Shown: positions 1 to 9,380, counted from the first letter of the stretch. The stretch is DNA of 64,000 bases from Bacteroidota bacterium (GCA_030706685.1 JAUZOA010000013.1:1-64000); one strand, 5' to 3'. The notes: generated by a model not told the origin, from the sequence alone. Made by a program: numbers and translations.

Positions 1-210
1 ACGATTGCTACCTGGAACGCTTCTGTATTCAGGTTTATATTCCGGAACAATAAAGGAGAGATCAGGCTATCGGGTTTTGACCTGCTGAACCGGAATAAAG
101 GGTTTAGTCAAACGACAGGTGATAATTATATTGAAACAAGGGAGAATACGGTATTGCAAAGATATTTTGTATTGAGTTTGCGGTATAATTTCAGGGTGAA
201 TGTGATGTGA
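1..210 (+). CDS. C-terminal end of an outer-membrane beta-barrel protein (partial)
   Basis: The window opens inside a reading frame of 69 codons that ends with TGA at 208-210. The visible residues alternate polar and hydrophobic and contain the segments DLLNRNKGFSQ and VLQRYFVLSLRYNF. This is the usual last strands of Bacteroidota outer-membrane barrels (OMP_b-brl_3 or TonB-receptor-like). The protein would sit in the outer membrane. The product ends in RVNVM rather than in an aromatic residue, a small departure from the usual barrel ending. No terminator is seen in the 170 bases downstream, where the next gene runs convergently. Ligand and full architecture cannot be told from this fragment. 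Confidence 0.75.
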   Translation, partial: TIATWNASVFRFIFRNNKGEIRLSGFDLLNRNKGFSQTTGDNYIETRENTVLQRYFVLSLRYNFRVNVM

Positions 211-383
211 GTTTGGCACAAGGATGACATGGATTATACGGATTTTCACGGATTCTTTTTTCCAGGATATAATCTTGGCTATGGGTTTGTTCTGTTTGCC
301 AAACCGGATAAAAAGATTCGACCGGTAAAGAAAATAGAATCTGTGTTTATCTATCCAATCCGTGTTCCGTATTCCTCCATGAA

Positions 384-986
384 TCAATTAAAAATCTTAA
401 AAAAGCATAACGCGCCGAGGTGTGAGGTAGTGAGTAATATTCCTTTTTTCAGGATAGCGGTTCGAAGACCATGAAGGGCCCTTGCTTTTTGAACCCTTAC
501 CGTATCTACGGTGATATTGAGTTTGGTGGCGATCTCGAAGATGCTGAGATCCTCGATATAGATCATTTTGAATATCTTTCGCCGGATGGGTGGAAGGCTT
601 TCTACTTCCTGTAATATGACCTGCAGCAGGTCGGCCTTGATCATTTTACTTTCAATATAGTCATCATCTTTTTCCGCGAGGTGGAGTATTTCGAGGTGCG
701 AAGCTGTTCTTCGCTGGATATGTTTGAGATAATTGCAGCAACTATTGCGGATGGATACATACATGAAAGCTCTTATACTGGCGAGGTTTTCAAAGTCGGC
801 ATTCTTTTGCCATAATTTAAGGAAAGCCTCTGCTACAATATCTTCCGCCTGCCCCTCATTATCGATCAACTGCCGGGCAAAATAACAAAGGCTCTTGTGA
901 TATAATTTGAAGATAGGAGCCATAGCCCGCTGATCGCCTTTTTTGAGCCTTAGGATTATTTCTCTTTCTGAATCCGCAGATAGCAT
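384..986 (-). CDS. RNA polymerase ECF-type sigma-70 factor
   Basis: The protein has 200 residues, the usual length for the Bacteroidota ECF sigma expansion. Region 2 spans about residues 8-90 and contains DIVAEAFLKLWQK, the helix that meets the -10 element. Region 4 spans about 120-175 with LPPIRRKIFKMIYIEDLSIFEIA followed by a recognition helix around TVDTVRVQKARA. A hydrophobic, Cys-containing tail (LGALCFFKIFN) follows region 4. Such sigma factors usually precede a FecR-like anti-sigma factor and a SusC/SusD pair, but here neither lies next to it. The neighbours are a convergent barrel gene end and a gene-poor stretch, so this copy looks orphaned. Its target cannot be inferred. Confidence 0.9.
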   Translation of the reverse strand: MLSADSEREIILRLKKGDQRAMAPIFKLYHKSLCYFARQLIDNEGQAEDIVAEAFLKLWQKNADFENLASIRAFMYVSIRNSCCNYLKHIQRRTASHLEILHLAEKDDDYIESKMIKADLLQVILQEVESLPPIRRKIFKMIYIEDLSIFEIATKLNITVDTVRVQKARALHGLRTAILKKGILLTTSHLGALCFFKIFN

Positions 987-1483
987 TTGTCCGTGAGTAT
1001 ATCAAATGAATAAATAATAAAACCCTTTTCACTGTTTCATACCGGTTCATAACTGCTCCATTCTATAAGAAAACTTATAAAAAAAGATAACAGCCTGGTC
1101 TTCGACCCGGGATATCCAGTTTGCAAAAGGGACTATTATAGGAAGGGTTCAATGGTGGCTGCCAGTAAAGGCCAGGCACATAACAATGAAACAATATTAC
1201 AATATTCCTGCAAACTGAATTACCGTTTTTTTACGGTCTACCCGCCACCTGTGGAGTATGTCTTAATAAGTGGTGACTTGAATTGAAGAGGGTGGAAAGA
1301 TAAGGCTGCCATAGTTGAGTATTTAAACGTTGATTAATAGGCATATAGATATACAACTTTCCCCTGATCGGATTTCCCCAACAACCCATAACGAAATAAA
1401 CCAGGCTACGGATTTTAACAGTCATTTTATTGCGGGAATAATTAAATACTACCGAAGGTACCCTGCAAATAACAGCATTCCTG

Positions 1484-1513
1484 TACCCTTGCGAGGGTAT
1501 TTTCTTTTTTTAT
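1484..1513 (+). terminator. Orphan intrinsic terminator
   Basis: A stem TACCCT/AGGGTA with loop TGCG is followed by TTTTCTTTTTTT. It points to the plus strand, but no plus-strand gene lies upstream within 1.2 kb. It may end a small RNA or an unrecognised short transcript. Confidence 0.55.
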
Positions 1514-1537
1514 CCGGGTGAATCATTTACAAGTGCA

Positions 1538-1559
1538 TTAAAGACACGCTTGTCTTTAA
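1538..1559. repeat. Perfect 9-bp hairpin
   Basis: TTAAAGACA and TGTCTTTAA flank the loop CGCT and are followed by an A-rich run. Function is unknown. Confidence 0.6.
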
Positions 1560-1614
1560 AGAAAAAAGTTACTTAATCCCCCCGGGTCATATACAAAAAT
1601 TGGGGTGTTACTAC

Positions 1615-1634
1615 TCCCCCTTTTAAAAGGGGGA
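1615..1634. repeat. Perfect 20-bp palindrome downstream of the DUF559 gene
   Basis: The sequence is TCCCCC-TTTTAAAA-GGGGGA, an exact palindrome, followed by a text of AAATCGGAAAGTC type. It resembles the C-rich/G-rich words in the in-frame insert of the GSCFA gene near 19030. Confidence 0.7.
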
Positions 1635-1698
1635 AATCGGAAAGTCACTAATGTTGTGAGCCAGCTAAAGGGGCTTCGCCTCACCCATGATGATGCCA

Positions 1699-2109
1699 TC
1701 ACTTCCGATACCTGGATACTCTTCTTTTCAGTTCCGGGTATTTTTCTTCGCAGGCTACTATATAGTTTTCAATAATCTTTAGTACTTGTTCAATATCTTT
1801 TCTTACTTCCATTTCAGAAAAACGCAGGAAGTTCAGCCCCATGCATTCAAGTATTTTTTGTCTTTCCTTGTCTTTTATTATTTGTTCTTCGTCATTATGA
1901 TAACTTCCATCTACCTCGATTACGAGGTTTACTGTCTTGCAATAAAAATCTACTATATACCTGTTCAAAGGTTTTTGCCGGTTGAATTGATAGTTCATCA
2001 TTCCTCCGGCCCTGAGTTTTTTCCAAAGTAGTATCTCACCCAGGGTAGAATGGTTTCTTAATTGTCTCGAAAATTCCCTGAGATTTACATTATAAGGCAG
2101 ATAACGCAT
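1699..2109 (-). CDS. DUF559 / Vsr-like endonuclease-domain protein
   Basis: The protein has 136 residues, a complete single DUF559 domain. It shows the family pattern: LRNHSTLGEILLWKKLR at the start, then YQFNRQKPL, a YIVDFYC strand and the acidic IEVDGSYH strand, and finally LNFLRFSEMEV. The Asp and Glu in these strands are the expected metal-binding residues of the PD-(D/E)XK/Vsr-like fold. The family is predicted to cut DNA, but most members have no tested function. It stands alone between a gene-poor stretch and the EF-G2 terminator. A Lys/Arg-rich tail (KYPELKRRVSRYRK) follows the domain. Such genes are spread widely in Bacteroidota and may travel with small elements. Confidence 0.85.
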   Translation of the reverse strand: MRYLPYNVNLREFSRQLRNHSTLGEILLWKKLRAGGMMNYQFNRQKPLNRYIVDFYCKTVNLVIEVDGSYHNDEEQIIKDKERQKILECMGLNFLRFSEMEVRKDIEQVLKIIENYIVACEEKYPELKRRVSRYRK

Positions 2110-2268
2110 GGACTAAAGTAATGAAGCCCTGCAAAAAAATTCCGGCTAAAACAACAGTAAAAATTGTGTTTATTCCCCTTAAAACATAGTAGCGATTTGG
2201 CTAGGTAACAGAATACCCGGGGATTTCAATCTCTTTTAAAGTAGCGGGTATTTTTAGGGCACAAGGAT

Positions 2269-2302
2269 AAAAAAAAGGCCCCGATGGCGGGGACCTTTTC
2301 AT
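2269..2302 (-). terminator. Intrinsic terminator of the EF-G2 gene
   Basis: Read on the minus strand, GGTCCCCGCC-ATC-GGGGCC forms a GC-rich stem and is followed by TTTTTTT. It lies 27 bases past the EF-G2 stop codon. Confidence 0.85.
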
Positions 2303-2328
2303 CAAGCAATTGGTTTGGCTATATCTGT

Positions 2329-4464
2329 TTATACCAGTTCTTCTTTTACTGTCTTACTGTAATCATCTATGAGCTTGCGCTGCAATTCAAATGGTACCGG
2401 CTCGTAGGCCAGGAAACTCATTTTGAATTTTGCTCTTCCCTGGGTAATCGACCGCAGGGAAGATGAATAGCCATACATTTCGGCCAGCGGAACTTTGGCT
2501 ATCACTTTTTGAAAATGACCATCGCTGTCTATTCCTTCTACAATAGCGCGACGGCTCTGAAGGTCGCCCATGACAGCGCCCGTCAGATCATCCGGGCATA
2601 ATACTTCTACATGATAGATCGGTTCGAGTATCTGCGGGTCGGCCTGCTGGAATGCCGAACGGAAAGCTTGCAACCCAGCAATCTTGAAGGATATATCATT
2701 GCTGTCCACCGGATGCATCTTGCCATCATATACACATACCCGTATATCCCGGGCATAGGAACCTGTCAAGGGGCCATTGTGCATTTTCTCCATCACCCCT
2801 TTTAATATCGAAGGCAGGAACCGGGCATCAATGGCGCCGCCCACTATGCAATTATAAAAAACCAATTTGCCTCCCCAGTCGAGATCATGTACATCTCTTC
2901 CTCTTACCGTAAGGTCCTTTGGCTCCGGCATTCCTTCATACCAGGGTTCTATCCGCATGAATACTTCTCCAAACTGGCCGGCGCCTCCACTTTGTTTTTT
3001 ATGACGGTAGTTGGCATCAGCCATTTTGCGGATCGTTTCCCGGTAGGCGATCTTTGGTTTTACAAATTTTACTTCCAATTTATGGTTATGCTCTATTTTC
3101 CATTTGGCAACAGCAAGGTGCATATCGCCCTGGCAATGGATAAGCGTTTGTTTCAATTCGGGAGAAACTTCCACCAATAAAGTCGGGTCCTCTTCGCGTA
3201 ATTGGTGCAAGGCCTGTGATAATTTTTCCTCCTCTCCTTTTTTGAGTGTCTCGATGGCAACGGTCATATTCGGCGGAGGAAATTCTATCGGGGTCAATTC
3301 ATAATTCTTGCCACGGGCGTGCAAGGTATTATTGACATGTGTATTCTTCAGTTTCAGGGTGGCGCCGATATCACCGGCTACCAATTCAGTTACATTAGAG
3401 CGTTTGTTCCCTTCTACCAGGAACAACTGGCTTATTTTTTCTGTCACACCGGTCGTTTCATTTTCCAGTTCCATCCCGCTTTTTATCGTACCCGAGTACA
3501 CTTTAAAGAAAGATAATTCACCAACATGCGGTTCACTGATGGTCTTATAAATGAATATACAGGCAGGGCCATTGGCATCGCAGGCCATCTTATCGCCGCT
3601 TTTCGTTGTCTGGGGAGGCATTTCATTGGCGCTTGGACAAACATTGTCAATAAAGCCCATCAGCCTGCCACTGCCCATGTTTCTTTCAGCCGATAAGCAG
3701 AACAGCGGGAACAAGTCGTGGTTGATCATCGCCTTCTTCATTCCCATTTTCATTTCATCTTCCATCAGTTCCCCTTTCTCAAAATAAGTTTCCATCAGGC
3801 TCTCATCATTACTGGCGATAGCCTCGATCAGTTCTTTATGTAACTCTTCGGCTCTTGCCTTCTGATCGTCGGGTATGGGTAATTTTTCCGGTTTGCCTCC
3901 ATTGTCTTTGAATTTATACATGGTCATCCGCAATACATCAATGATCTCGTGAAAACCGGCGCCTACCTGGTGAGGGTATTGCACCACGACGACATTGTTT
4001 CCAAAATGCGACTTGGCTTCCCTGACTGTTTTATCAAAGTCCGCGTTATCATCATCGAGTTTATTGACGGCAAATATCATGGGGGTCCTGAACTTTTCGG
4101 TATACTCCCAGATAATTTCTGTACCGACTTCTATTCCCATGACGGCATTGATGAGCATAACGCCGGTATCCGCGACTTTGAGGGCGGAGATCACTTCACC
4201 TACGAAGTCGTCATAACCGGGTGTGTCAATGACGTTGATCTTATAGCCTCGCCATTTTGTATGAAGGAGCTTGCTAAAAATAGAATTACCACGTTCCTGT
4301 TCCAGTTCGTGGTAATCTCCTGTTGTATTTCTGTCGGCAATCGTGCCGCGGCGGGTTATCAGGCCTGCTTCATATAGCATGCATTCCGCTAAGGTGGTCT
4401 TACCTGAGCCGGCATGGCCCAGCAAGACAATATTTTTTACGTGAGAGGTATCAAATTCGGGCAT
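2329..4464 (-). CDS. Elongation factor G-like GTPase, EF-G2 type
   Basis: The protein has 711 residues and the full EF-G layout: G domain (about 8-270), domain II, then domains III-V ending in a TQGRAKFKMSFLAYEPVP segment. The P-loop is GHAGSGKT (16-23) and the base-recognition motif is NKLD (134-137). The G3 motif reads DTPGYDDF, so the catalytic His of ordinary EF-G (DTPGH) is replaced by Tyr84. Switch I reads EQERGNSI instead of EQERGITI. Both changes mark the FusA2/EF-G2 paralog. A Bacteroides EF-G2 has been described as supporting translation without normal GTPase activity during starvation; applying that here is inference. A strong terminator follows the gene. The main fusA is not in this window. 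Confidence 0.9.
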   Translation of the reverse strand: MPEFDTSHVKNIVLLGHAGSGKTTLAECMLYEAGLITRRGTIADRNTTGDYHELEQERGNSIFSKLLHTKWRGYKINVIDTPGYDDFVGEVISALKVADTGVMLINAVMGIEVGTEIIWEYTEKFRTPMIFAVNKLDDDNADFDKTVREAKSHFGNNVVVVQYPHQVGAGFHEIIDVLRMTMYKFKDNGGKPEKLPIPDDQKARAEELHKELIEAIASNDESLMETYFEKGELMEDEMKMGMKKAMINHDLFPLFCLSAERNMGSGRLMGFIDNVCPSANEMPPQTTKSGDKMACDANGPACIFIYKTISEPHVGELSFFKVYSGTIKSGMELENETTGVTEKISQLFLVEGNKRSNVTELVAGDIGATLKLKNTHVNNTLHARGKNYELTPIEFPPPNMTVAIETLKKGEEEKLSQALHQLREEDPTLLVEVSPELKQTLIHCQGDMHLAVAKWKIEHNHKLEVKFVKPKIAYRETIRKMADANYRHKKQSGGAGQFGEVFMRIEPWYEGMPEPKDLTVRGRDVHDLDWGGKLVFYNCIVGGAIDARFLPSILKGVMEKMHNGPLTGSYARDIRVCVYDGKMHPVDSNDISFKIAGLQAFRSAFQQADPQILEPIYHVEVLCPDDLTGAVMGDLQSRRAIVEGIDSDGHFQKVIAKVPLAEMYGYSSSLRSITQGRAKFKMSFLAYEPVPFELQRKLIDDYSKTVKEELV

Positions 4465-4507
4465 GGCAATTGTGTTTTTTTAGTTTGAGATAAATCGTTT
4501 AAGGGTC

Positions 4508-4614
4508 GATGGCCTGATAGTTTGATGGTTTGATTGTTAGCATAAAGTAGCAAATATCCTTGCTTAACAATGTTGCTTGTTAACCATTAAACCACCGCAA
4601 ACCATTCAACCATC
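4508..4614. repeat. Quasi-palindrome with GATGGTTTGA-type words
   Basis: The left arm 4508-4540 repeats words such as GTTTGATGGTTTGATTG. The right arm 4579-4614 carries the complementary words (AACCATTAAACCACC, AAACCATTCAACCATC). The element fills the gap between the coiled-coil gene and EF-G2, and its right arm touches the coiled-coil stop codon. Confidence 0.75.
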
Positions 4615-4990
4615 ACGAAGTTCGCCCCAGGAAATGATTGAATTCTTCTCTTACATCCTGCAGGGTATGTTCCAATCCCTGGTATTGATTGAAGAGGCTT
4701 TCATGATCCGCCAACGTTTCTTCATTGAGCGCTTTTTGTTCACGCATTTCATACCCGATCCGGCGATCATGTGTCTTGATTGCTTGTTTGAGATCGTGAA
4801 TGTTGATAAGCTGGATGTGAAACTGGTTGTGGAGATGTTCGACTTCTTGTAGCAGGTCTTTGGAGAGTGTGCGGCTGGCGGCTTGCTGGAGTTTGATTTT
4901 GTCCTGGGTAAACTCGTCGCGGTATTGGCGAAGGGTTTGTCTCCAGGCCTCACACTCTGAGATGAGTTGTGCGGTTTCTACCTGAACCAT
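4613..4990 (-). CDS. Small coiled-coil protein of unknown function
   Basis: The protein has 125 residues and no signal peptide or membrane segment, so it is probably cytosolic. Nearly its whole length is Glu/Gln/Leu/His-rich with heptad-like spacing, for example ISECEAWRQTLRQYRDEF and LLQEVEHLHNQFHIQL, which suggests long helices or a coiled coil. I do not recognise a named family. It lies upstream of EF-G2 on the same strand, separated by a quasi-palindrome, so cotranscription is possible but not shown. The gap on its other side leads to the terminator of the next minus-strand gene. Coding is supported by clean codon use, but function is unknown. Confidence 0.75.
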   Translation of the reverse strand: MVQVETAQLISECEAWRQTLRQYRDEFTQDKIKLQQAASRTLSKDLLQEVEHLHNQFHIQLINIHDLKQAIKTHDRRIGYEMREQKALNEETLADHESLFNQYQGLEHTLQDVREEFNHFLGRTS

Positions 4991-5125
4991 GGGATTAAAA
5001 TTTAAGGTGAAGCAATATTGTTTCCTCTTTTTCCCCGGGATATATTGAATGGTAATAGTATATCTAAATTAAAACTTCTTTTTGGTAAAGCCAGAAATTT
5101 TTCCACACATTTTCTTCTATCCATA

Positions 5126-5162
5126 AAAAAGACCCCTGTTGCAGGGGTCCTTTACAATTTTT
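5126..5162 (-). terminator. Intrinsic terminator of the Trp/Arg-rich secreted protein gene
   Basis: On the minus strand GGACCCCTG-CAA-CAGGGGTC forms the stem and TTTTTT follows. It lies 17 bases past the stop codon. Confidence 0.9.
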
Positions 5163-5178
5163 TATTAAGAGGTTTTAT

Positions 5179-6096
5179 TTAGTCTCTGCGTCTTCTTATT
5201 GTTTCACGCCTCTCTCTTTCTCTTGGGCGGGTAACCGTCGTTCTTGTCCGCGTAGCTTTATTGCCTCTTGGACCGGTAATGGTTGTCCGGGTGCGGGTAA
5301 CACGATAACCGTTGATGGCAGCAGCATTACGGGTTCTTACGGTAACGGAACTAACTCTTACGGGTGCATAGATCCGATGGGCGACCAATACCCTGTGCGT
5401 ACGAACGATAGCGCAATGCGCATAGTAAGGACGATGGAAAGGATGCCATACATGCCATGCAAAAGGTCGCCAGGGGCGCCACCAGCCCGGGTAATAATGC
5501 CATCTCCAGGGCGAACGCCACACAACATAGGCGGGGGCATATACAAAACGGACAGAGGGCCAGAACCATACATTGACAATTACAGCGGGAGGGGCAGTAT
5601 AACCATCCGCGTCGGGTCCATGCGCAATACTCATGTTGGTATTATCTATGAACGCGGCATCATCTCCCCCATCGCCCGGCTCTACAATGACTTTTTCACC
5701 ATAGATATCTTCATCACCGATGATCTGGAGAACGGCGGTGGTATCGCCTGTTTTTTCCAGTTCGATGACAGCGATATCCTGGCTTTCTGTTTCGGAAATG
5801 ACGGCCTGCAATACAAAAGCATGCGCGTCTTTTTTCGAATTGTCTATTACGCGGATATAATCAATCTCGCCATCGCCATTGAGGTCAAGGTTATTGACAT
5901 GATTGTTTTCTGCATTGAGTAATTTTTCAAATTCTTCAGGGGAGCCGGCTTTTTCAAACATGGCCAATGCGCCCTGCAGGCTGAAATTATCGCCGGGGAG
6001 GCCGGTAGAATCCATTCCCGGTTGGTTTTGCGCCTGCGATACAAGGGTTACTGCCAGGCCCATGAGCAGTCCAAGAATGTAGCGGGTTATTTTCAT
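5179..6096 (-). CDS. Secreted protein with acidic N-terminal half and Trp/His/Arg-rich C-terminal half
   Basis: The protein has 305 residues. Residues 1-22 (KITRYILGLLMGLAVTLVSQA) form a signal peptide with cleavage at AQ-AQ. Residues 23-160 are acidic and contain DLNGDGEID, an EF-hand-like calcium loop. About residues 175-215 are extremely rich in Trp, Tyr, His, Pro and Arg (WRSPWRWHYYPGWWRPWRP). The last 90 residues are Arg/Thr-rich and basic (TRTRTTITGPRG, RPRERERRETIRRRR). Related proteins with this split composition occur in Chitinophagaceae, but I know of no assigned function. It could bind anionic polymers or the envelope; that is inference. It is monocistronic with its own terminator. 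Confidence 0.8.
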   Translation of the reverse strand: MKITRYILGLLMGLAVTLVSQAQNQPGMDSTGLPGDNFSLQGALAMFEKAGSPEEFEKLLNAENNHVNNLDLNGDGEIDYIRVIDNSKKDAHAFVLQAVISETESQDIAVIELEKTGDTTAVLQIIGDEDIYGEKVIVEPGDGGDDAAFIDNTNMSIAHGPDADGYTAPPAVIVNVWFWPSVRFVYAPAYVVWRSPWRWHYYPGWWRPWRPFAWHVWHPFHRPYYAHCAIVRTHRVLVAHRIYAPVRVSSVTVRTRNAAAINGYRVTRTRTTITGPRGNKATRTRTTVTRPRERERRETIRRRRD

Positions 6097-6754
6097 AAAT
6101 AGTTAAATTTTAGGTAAGACGAAGAAATGTCCTGTAGGTTTAGCGAAGATCGTTTTTGTCGCAAATATTTTCAGCTAAAATAGTAACTATACGCGGCTCC
6201 CGTATTACTCCTGTATTACTGTAGCGTATAGGTAGTATTACCCTTGTATGATGGTAGCTATATGGACGCTAGATGAAAGCCAGATGGAAGCAATATGACT
6301 GTATTACTCCTGCGTTTCCCTTGCGTTTGGATCGCATCCAGGTAACGTTTAGATAGCATTCCTCCTGTATTCAGCCCGCGTTTAGGTAACGTGCAGGTAG
6401 CGTTTGGATAACGTTGAGCCAGCATAGATATAGCACTCAACCCGCATTCAACATGCATTACCCATGCATTCCACCCGCATACGACTACTGCTTCTCTTTC
6501 ATAATCATAGTCTTGCAATTTTCTTTGTGTGCGAGTTCTTGAATAACAGTGGCAAATTAACGGCCGATCATACCCAGTGGCTGGATGATTGTCCTGTGAA
6601 TTATTATGTGGAATATATCTCAGCAAACCTTGTTTTAGCCAGATCGGGAATTCGTTTGAGTGGCAAAAATTCTTCAAGATCGGAATAGATTTTGACCATT
6701 CTAATTCAATAACTTGCAGGTCGGTTATCCACGAAATTTGCGGAACTTTTTTAA
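6097..6754. other. 658-base non-coding stretch between divergent genes
   Basis: No gene is supported. The central 300 bases are a degenerate short-period array, described separately. The last 250 bases lead to dnaG and hold no clear promoter match. Confidence 0.6.
6190..6487. repeat. Degenerate tandem array with a period near 11 bases
   Basis: About 25 units of 10-12 bases can be laid end to end, with variants such as TGTATTACTCC, TGCGTTTGG, TAACGTTTAG, TAGCGTTTGGA, TGCATTACCCA and TGCATTCCACC. Each unit has a TA/TGCGTT-like core followed by a CC- or GG-rich end. It lies between two divergent genes. A 139-codon open frame on the minus strand follows from the repeat and is not taken as a gene. 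Confidence 0.7.
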
Positions 6755-8785
6755 GTGATCAGTCAAACTACTATACAACAGATACTGGGGCGTCTCGACA
6801 TCGTGGATGTCGTAGGGAATTTTGTAAAACTGAAAAAAAGAGGGACAAATTATCTTGGTCTCTGCCCTTTTCATAACGAAAAAACGCCTTCATTTACCGT
6901 CTCTCCTTCTAAAGAAATTTACAAATGTTTTGGTTGTGGAAGAAGTGGCAATACGATCAGCTTTATCATGGAGCATGAGAAGTATAGCTATGTGGAAGCG
7001 CTGAAATGGCTGGCCAACAAATATGGGATCGAGATCGAAGAAACATTCCAGACTGATGAGCAACGGCAGCAACAGCAATCGGCGGATAGCCTGTATATCA
7101 TCAACAATTTCGCGCAGCAGTTTTTTTCTAAGATATTATGGGAAACGGAGGAAGGACAGGATATCGGGTTGAGCTATTTAAAAGAAAGAGGTTTCCGGGA
7201 AGAAGTGATCCGGAAATTTCAACTGGGTTATTCACCCGAACAAAGAGACGCGTTTACCAAAGAAGCAATTGCCAAACAATATAGTCCTGAGTTATTGATA
7301 AAAACAGGATTGGTCGCCAACCGGACTGATCAATTGGTGGATAATTACCGGGGGCGTATCATTTTCCCGGCGCATAATCATAGCGGAAAAGTATTGGGTT
7401 TTGGAGCAAGAATATTAAAGACCAATGATAAAGCTCCCAAGTATATCAATACGCCGGAGAACGAGATTTATGTAAAAAGCAGGATCCTTTACGGCTCTTA
7501 TTTTGCCAGGCAATCCATAGATAAAGCGGATGAATGTTTGCTGGTAGAAGGTTATACGGATGTTATTTCATTGCACCAGGCCGGCATTGAGAATGTGGTG
7601 GCTTCCGGAGGTACATCTTTGACGCCTGACCAGTTGCGCCTAATAAAGAAGTACACCAACAATCTTACCATTATATACGATGGTGATGCTGCCGGTGTGA
7701 AAGCCGCTCTTCGCGGGCTTGACCTTGCATTGGAAGAGGGCCTGAATGTAAAATTGGTTCTGATACCCGGCAACGAGGACCCGGACAGTTATGTCAATAA
7801 AGTGGGTGCCGGTGCATTCATTCAATTTATTCAAAAGAATAAGAAAGACTTTATTCTTTTTCAACTGGAGGTTGCCCTGAAAGACGCCGGTAATGATTCC
7901 ACCCGGAAGGCGGATGTAGTGAACCGGATGGCTGAAACGATTGCAAAGATCAATAAGGCCGAAGATTTTACAAAGCAACAGGATTATATCAAGCAATGCT
8001 CGGAGATACTAAAGATTGATGAGAATGGCTTGCATGCGCTGGTCAATAAGTTTATCCGCGACCGGATAGTGACGCAGGAAAGAAGATTGCCCTTTGAAGA
8101 GGCCAGGCAGCAGGAAGAAAATGTAAGACAGGCTGAAGCCGGTAATTATGATGATGCCACTTTCAATTTATTATTCAAGGATGAATTGCAGGAAAGGGAA
8201 ATCGCCAGGATATTATTAGAGCTTGGTAACCGGAGCCGGGATGAATCGAAACTGATCGCGGAATATATTTTTGAAGAAATGGTAGATGAAAGCCTGATTG
8301 ATAACCCTGATATTGTCCGGCTTATTCATTCTTTCAAAGAAGTATTACAGAATGGATCATCGCCGGATAAAAATTATTTCATTTATCATCCCGATGCAAG
8401 GCTCAGTACGCTGGCCGTATCCCTGCTTAATTTTCCTTACGAGGAAAGTGAGCATTGGCGCCGTGAATTCAGCCAGAGCACAGGATACCAGCAGCAATTA
8501 TTTGAGCAGACTTATGAAGACTTTATAAAAACTGTTGCCAGGAATAACGAGAATGAACTTATGTCTTTCCTGAAAATGGATGAAGACAGGACCAATGAGG
8601 AAGTGGATTCAGCGATCAACTACCTGAAGCTCCGGAAAATTAAGCGAATGTTGCTGGAAAACCAGGTGGATATGGAAAAGCAGCATACTCCTGAAGAATA
8701 TGAAATGCTTCACCGTACACATGAGCACCTGAAATTAATGGAGATGAGTTTGATCGGGAAAATGGGAACAGTTATTATCAGGTAG
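6755..8785 (+). CDS. dnaG: DNA primase DnaG
   Basis: The protein has 676 residues and starts at GTG (6755), which places the conserved [20 protein letters not shown] start correctly. It makes RNA primers at the replication fork. The N-terminal zinc finger has Cys37, His40, Cys58 and Cys61 (CPFH...CFGCG). The RNA polymerase core follows, with the Toprim motifs VEGYTDVIS near residue 263 and YDGDAAG near 308. The C-terminal 200 residues form the helical helicase-binding part, ending with a helix-rich segment. No usual promoter element is evident upstream. Its stop overlaps the end of the convergent Uma2 gene by 8 bases. Confidence 0.97.
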   Translation: MISQTTIQQILGRLDIVDVVGNFVKLKKRGTNYLGLCPFHNEKTPSFTVSPSKEIYKCFGCGRSGNTISFIMEHEKYSYVEALKWLANKYGIEIEETFQTDEQRQQQQSADSLYIINNFAQQFFSKILWETEEGQDIGLSYLKERGFREEVIRKFQLGYSPEQRDAFTKEAIAKQYSPELLIKTGLVANRTDQLVDNYRGRIIFPAHNHSGKVLGFGARILKTNDKAPKYINTPENEIYVKSRILYGSYFARQSIDKADECLLVEGYTDVISLHQAGIENVVASGGTSLTPDQLRLIKKYTNNLTIIYDGDAAGVKAALRGLDLALEEGLNVKLVLIPGNEDPDSYVNKVGAGAFIQFIQKNKKDFILFQLEVALKDAGNDSTRKADVVNRMAETIAKINKAEDFTKQQDYIKQCSEILKIDENGLHALVNKFIRDRIVTQERRLPFEEARQQEENVRQAEAGNYDDATFNLLFKDELQEREIARILLELGNRSRDESKLIAEYIFEEMVDESLIDNPDIVRLIHSFKEVLQNGSSPDKNYFIYHPDARLSTLAVSLLNFPYEESEHWRREFSQSTGYQQQLFEQTYEDFIKTVARNNENELMSFLKMDEDRTNEEVDSAINYLKLRKIKRMLLENQVDMEKQHTPEEYEMLHRTHEHLKLMEMSLIGKMGTVIIR

Positions 8786-9380
8786 TTGCCAGTTTGATTC
8801 CTTCGTATATTTCTGTCAAAGGAACGGATAGCTGAACTGTTTTTATCAAAAGTGTTTCATTTGTATTTTTATATTCCTCCAATTCCCAATGCCCGTTGTC
8901 GTTAACGTGAAATGCCTCAATTCTTATAGATTCCGAATCTACCAGGATATATTCCCGGAGAGTTGGAATATCACGGTACAGTTTAAATTTCTCTCCGCGG
9001 TCATAATTCCGGGTTGAAGGCGAAAGAACTTCAATGATAATCGATGGATTGAGGATATTCCATTCATCATTATTTTTTGTGAGAATATCTCCGCAAACAA
9101 CAGAAATATCCGGGTAAGTAAACAAAGAATTTTGGGGAATATATATACGCTGATCGCTGTTGAAAGCCTGGCAGGATTTACCCTCTAAACGTTTTCTTAA
9201 GCCAAAATAAATATTTCCACTAATAATATTGTGCGGTACTTTAGAACCGGGCATAGCAAATATCTCTCCCTGGTAATATTCATGCTTTTCATCCGACGCG
9301 TTTTCAAAGTCAAGATATTCCTCTATAGTAAAACGTTTCTTTCCATACGCGGCAACAGGTTCTCTGAGTATTAAATCCAT
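8778..9380 (-). CDS. Uma2-family (DUF820) putative endonuclease
   Basis: The protein has 200 residues. It carries the family landmarks: [27 protein letters not shown] at the start, [16 protein letters not shown], then [47 protein letters not shown] in pieces. The Asp of PDISVVCG, the Glu of IIEVLS and the Lys of EKFKLY fit the PD-(D/E)XK core. Uma2 proteins are abundant in cyanobacteria and Bacteroidota and have no settled role. It overlaps dnaG tail-to-tail by 8 bases and lies 18 bases downstream of the CYTH gene on the same strand, so the two may share a transcript. Confidence 0.9.
   Translation of the reverse strand: MDLILREPVAAYGKKRFTIEEYLDFENASDEKHEYYQGEIFAMPGSKVPHNIISGNIYFGLRKRLEGKSCQAFNSDQRIYIPQNSLFTYPDISVVCGDILTKNNDEWNILNPSIIIEVLSPSTRNYDRGEKFKLYRDIPTLREYILVDSESIRIEAFHVNDNGHWELEEYKNTNETLLIKTVQLSVPLTEIYEGIKLATT

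Larger units (their letters stand above)
987..1698. other. Gene-poor 712-base stretch with hairpins
   Basis: No convincing gene is seen on either strand; the short frames here lack homology signals and coding character. The stretch holds a terminator-like hairpin at 1484-1513, a perfect 9-bp stem with a 4-base loop at 1538-1559 and a perfect 20-bp C-rich/G-rich palindrome at 1615-1634. Confidence 0.6.

Noticed and set aside
5377-5922. 181-codon plus-strand frame
   Set aside because: It is the antisense shadow of the secreted Trp/Arg-rich protein gene, whose signal peptide and terminator support the minus strand.
6258-6677. 139-codon open frame on the minus strand upstream of dnaG
   Set aside because: It runs through the short-period array, so its openness follows from the repeat; the product has no signal, domain or coding bias.
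6725-6733. DnaA-box-like TTATCCACG just before dnaG
   Set aside because: One site with a mismatch, with no cluster of boxes, AT-rich unwinding stretch or dnaA/dnaN context; not evidence of an origin.
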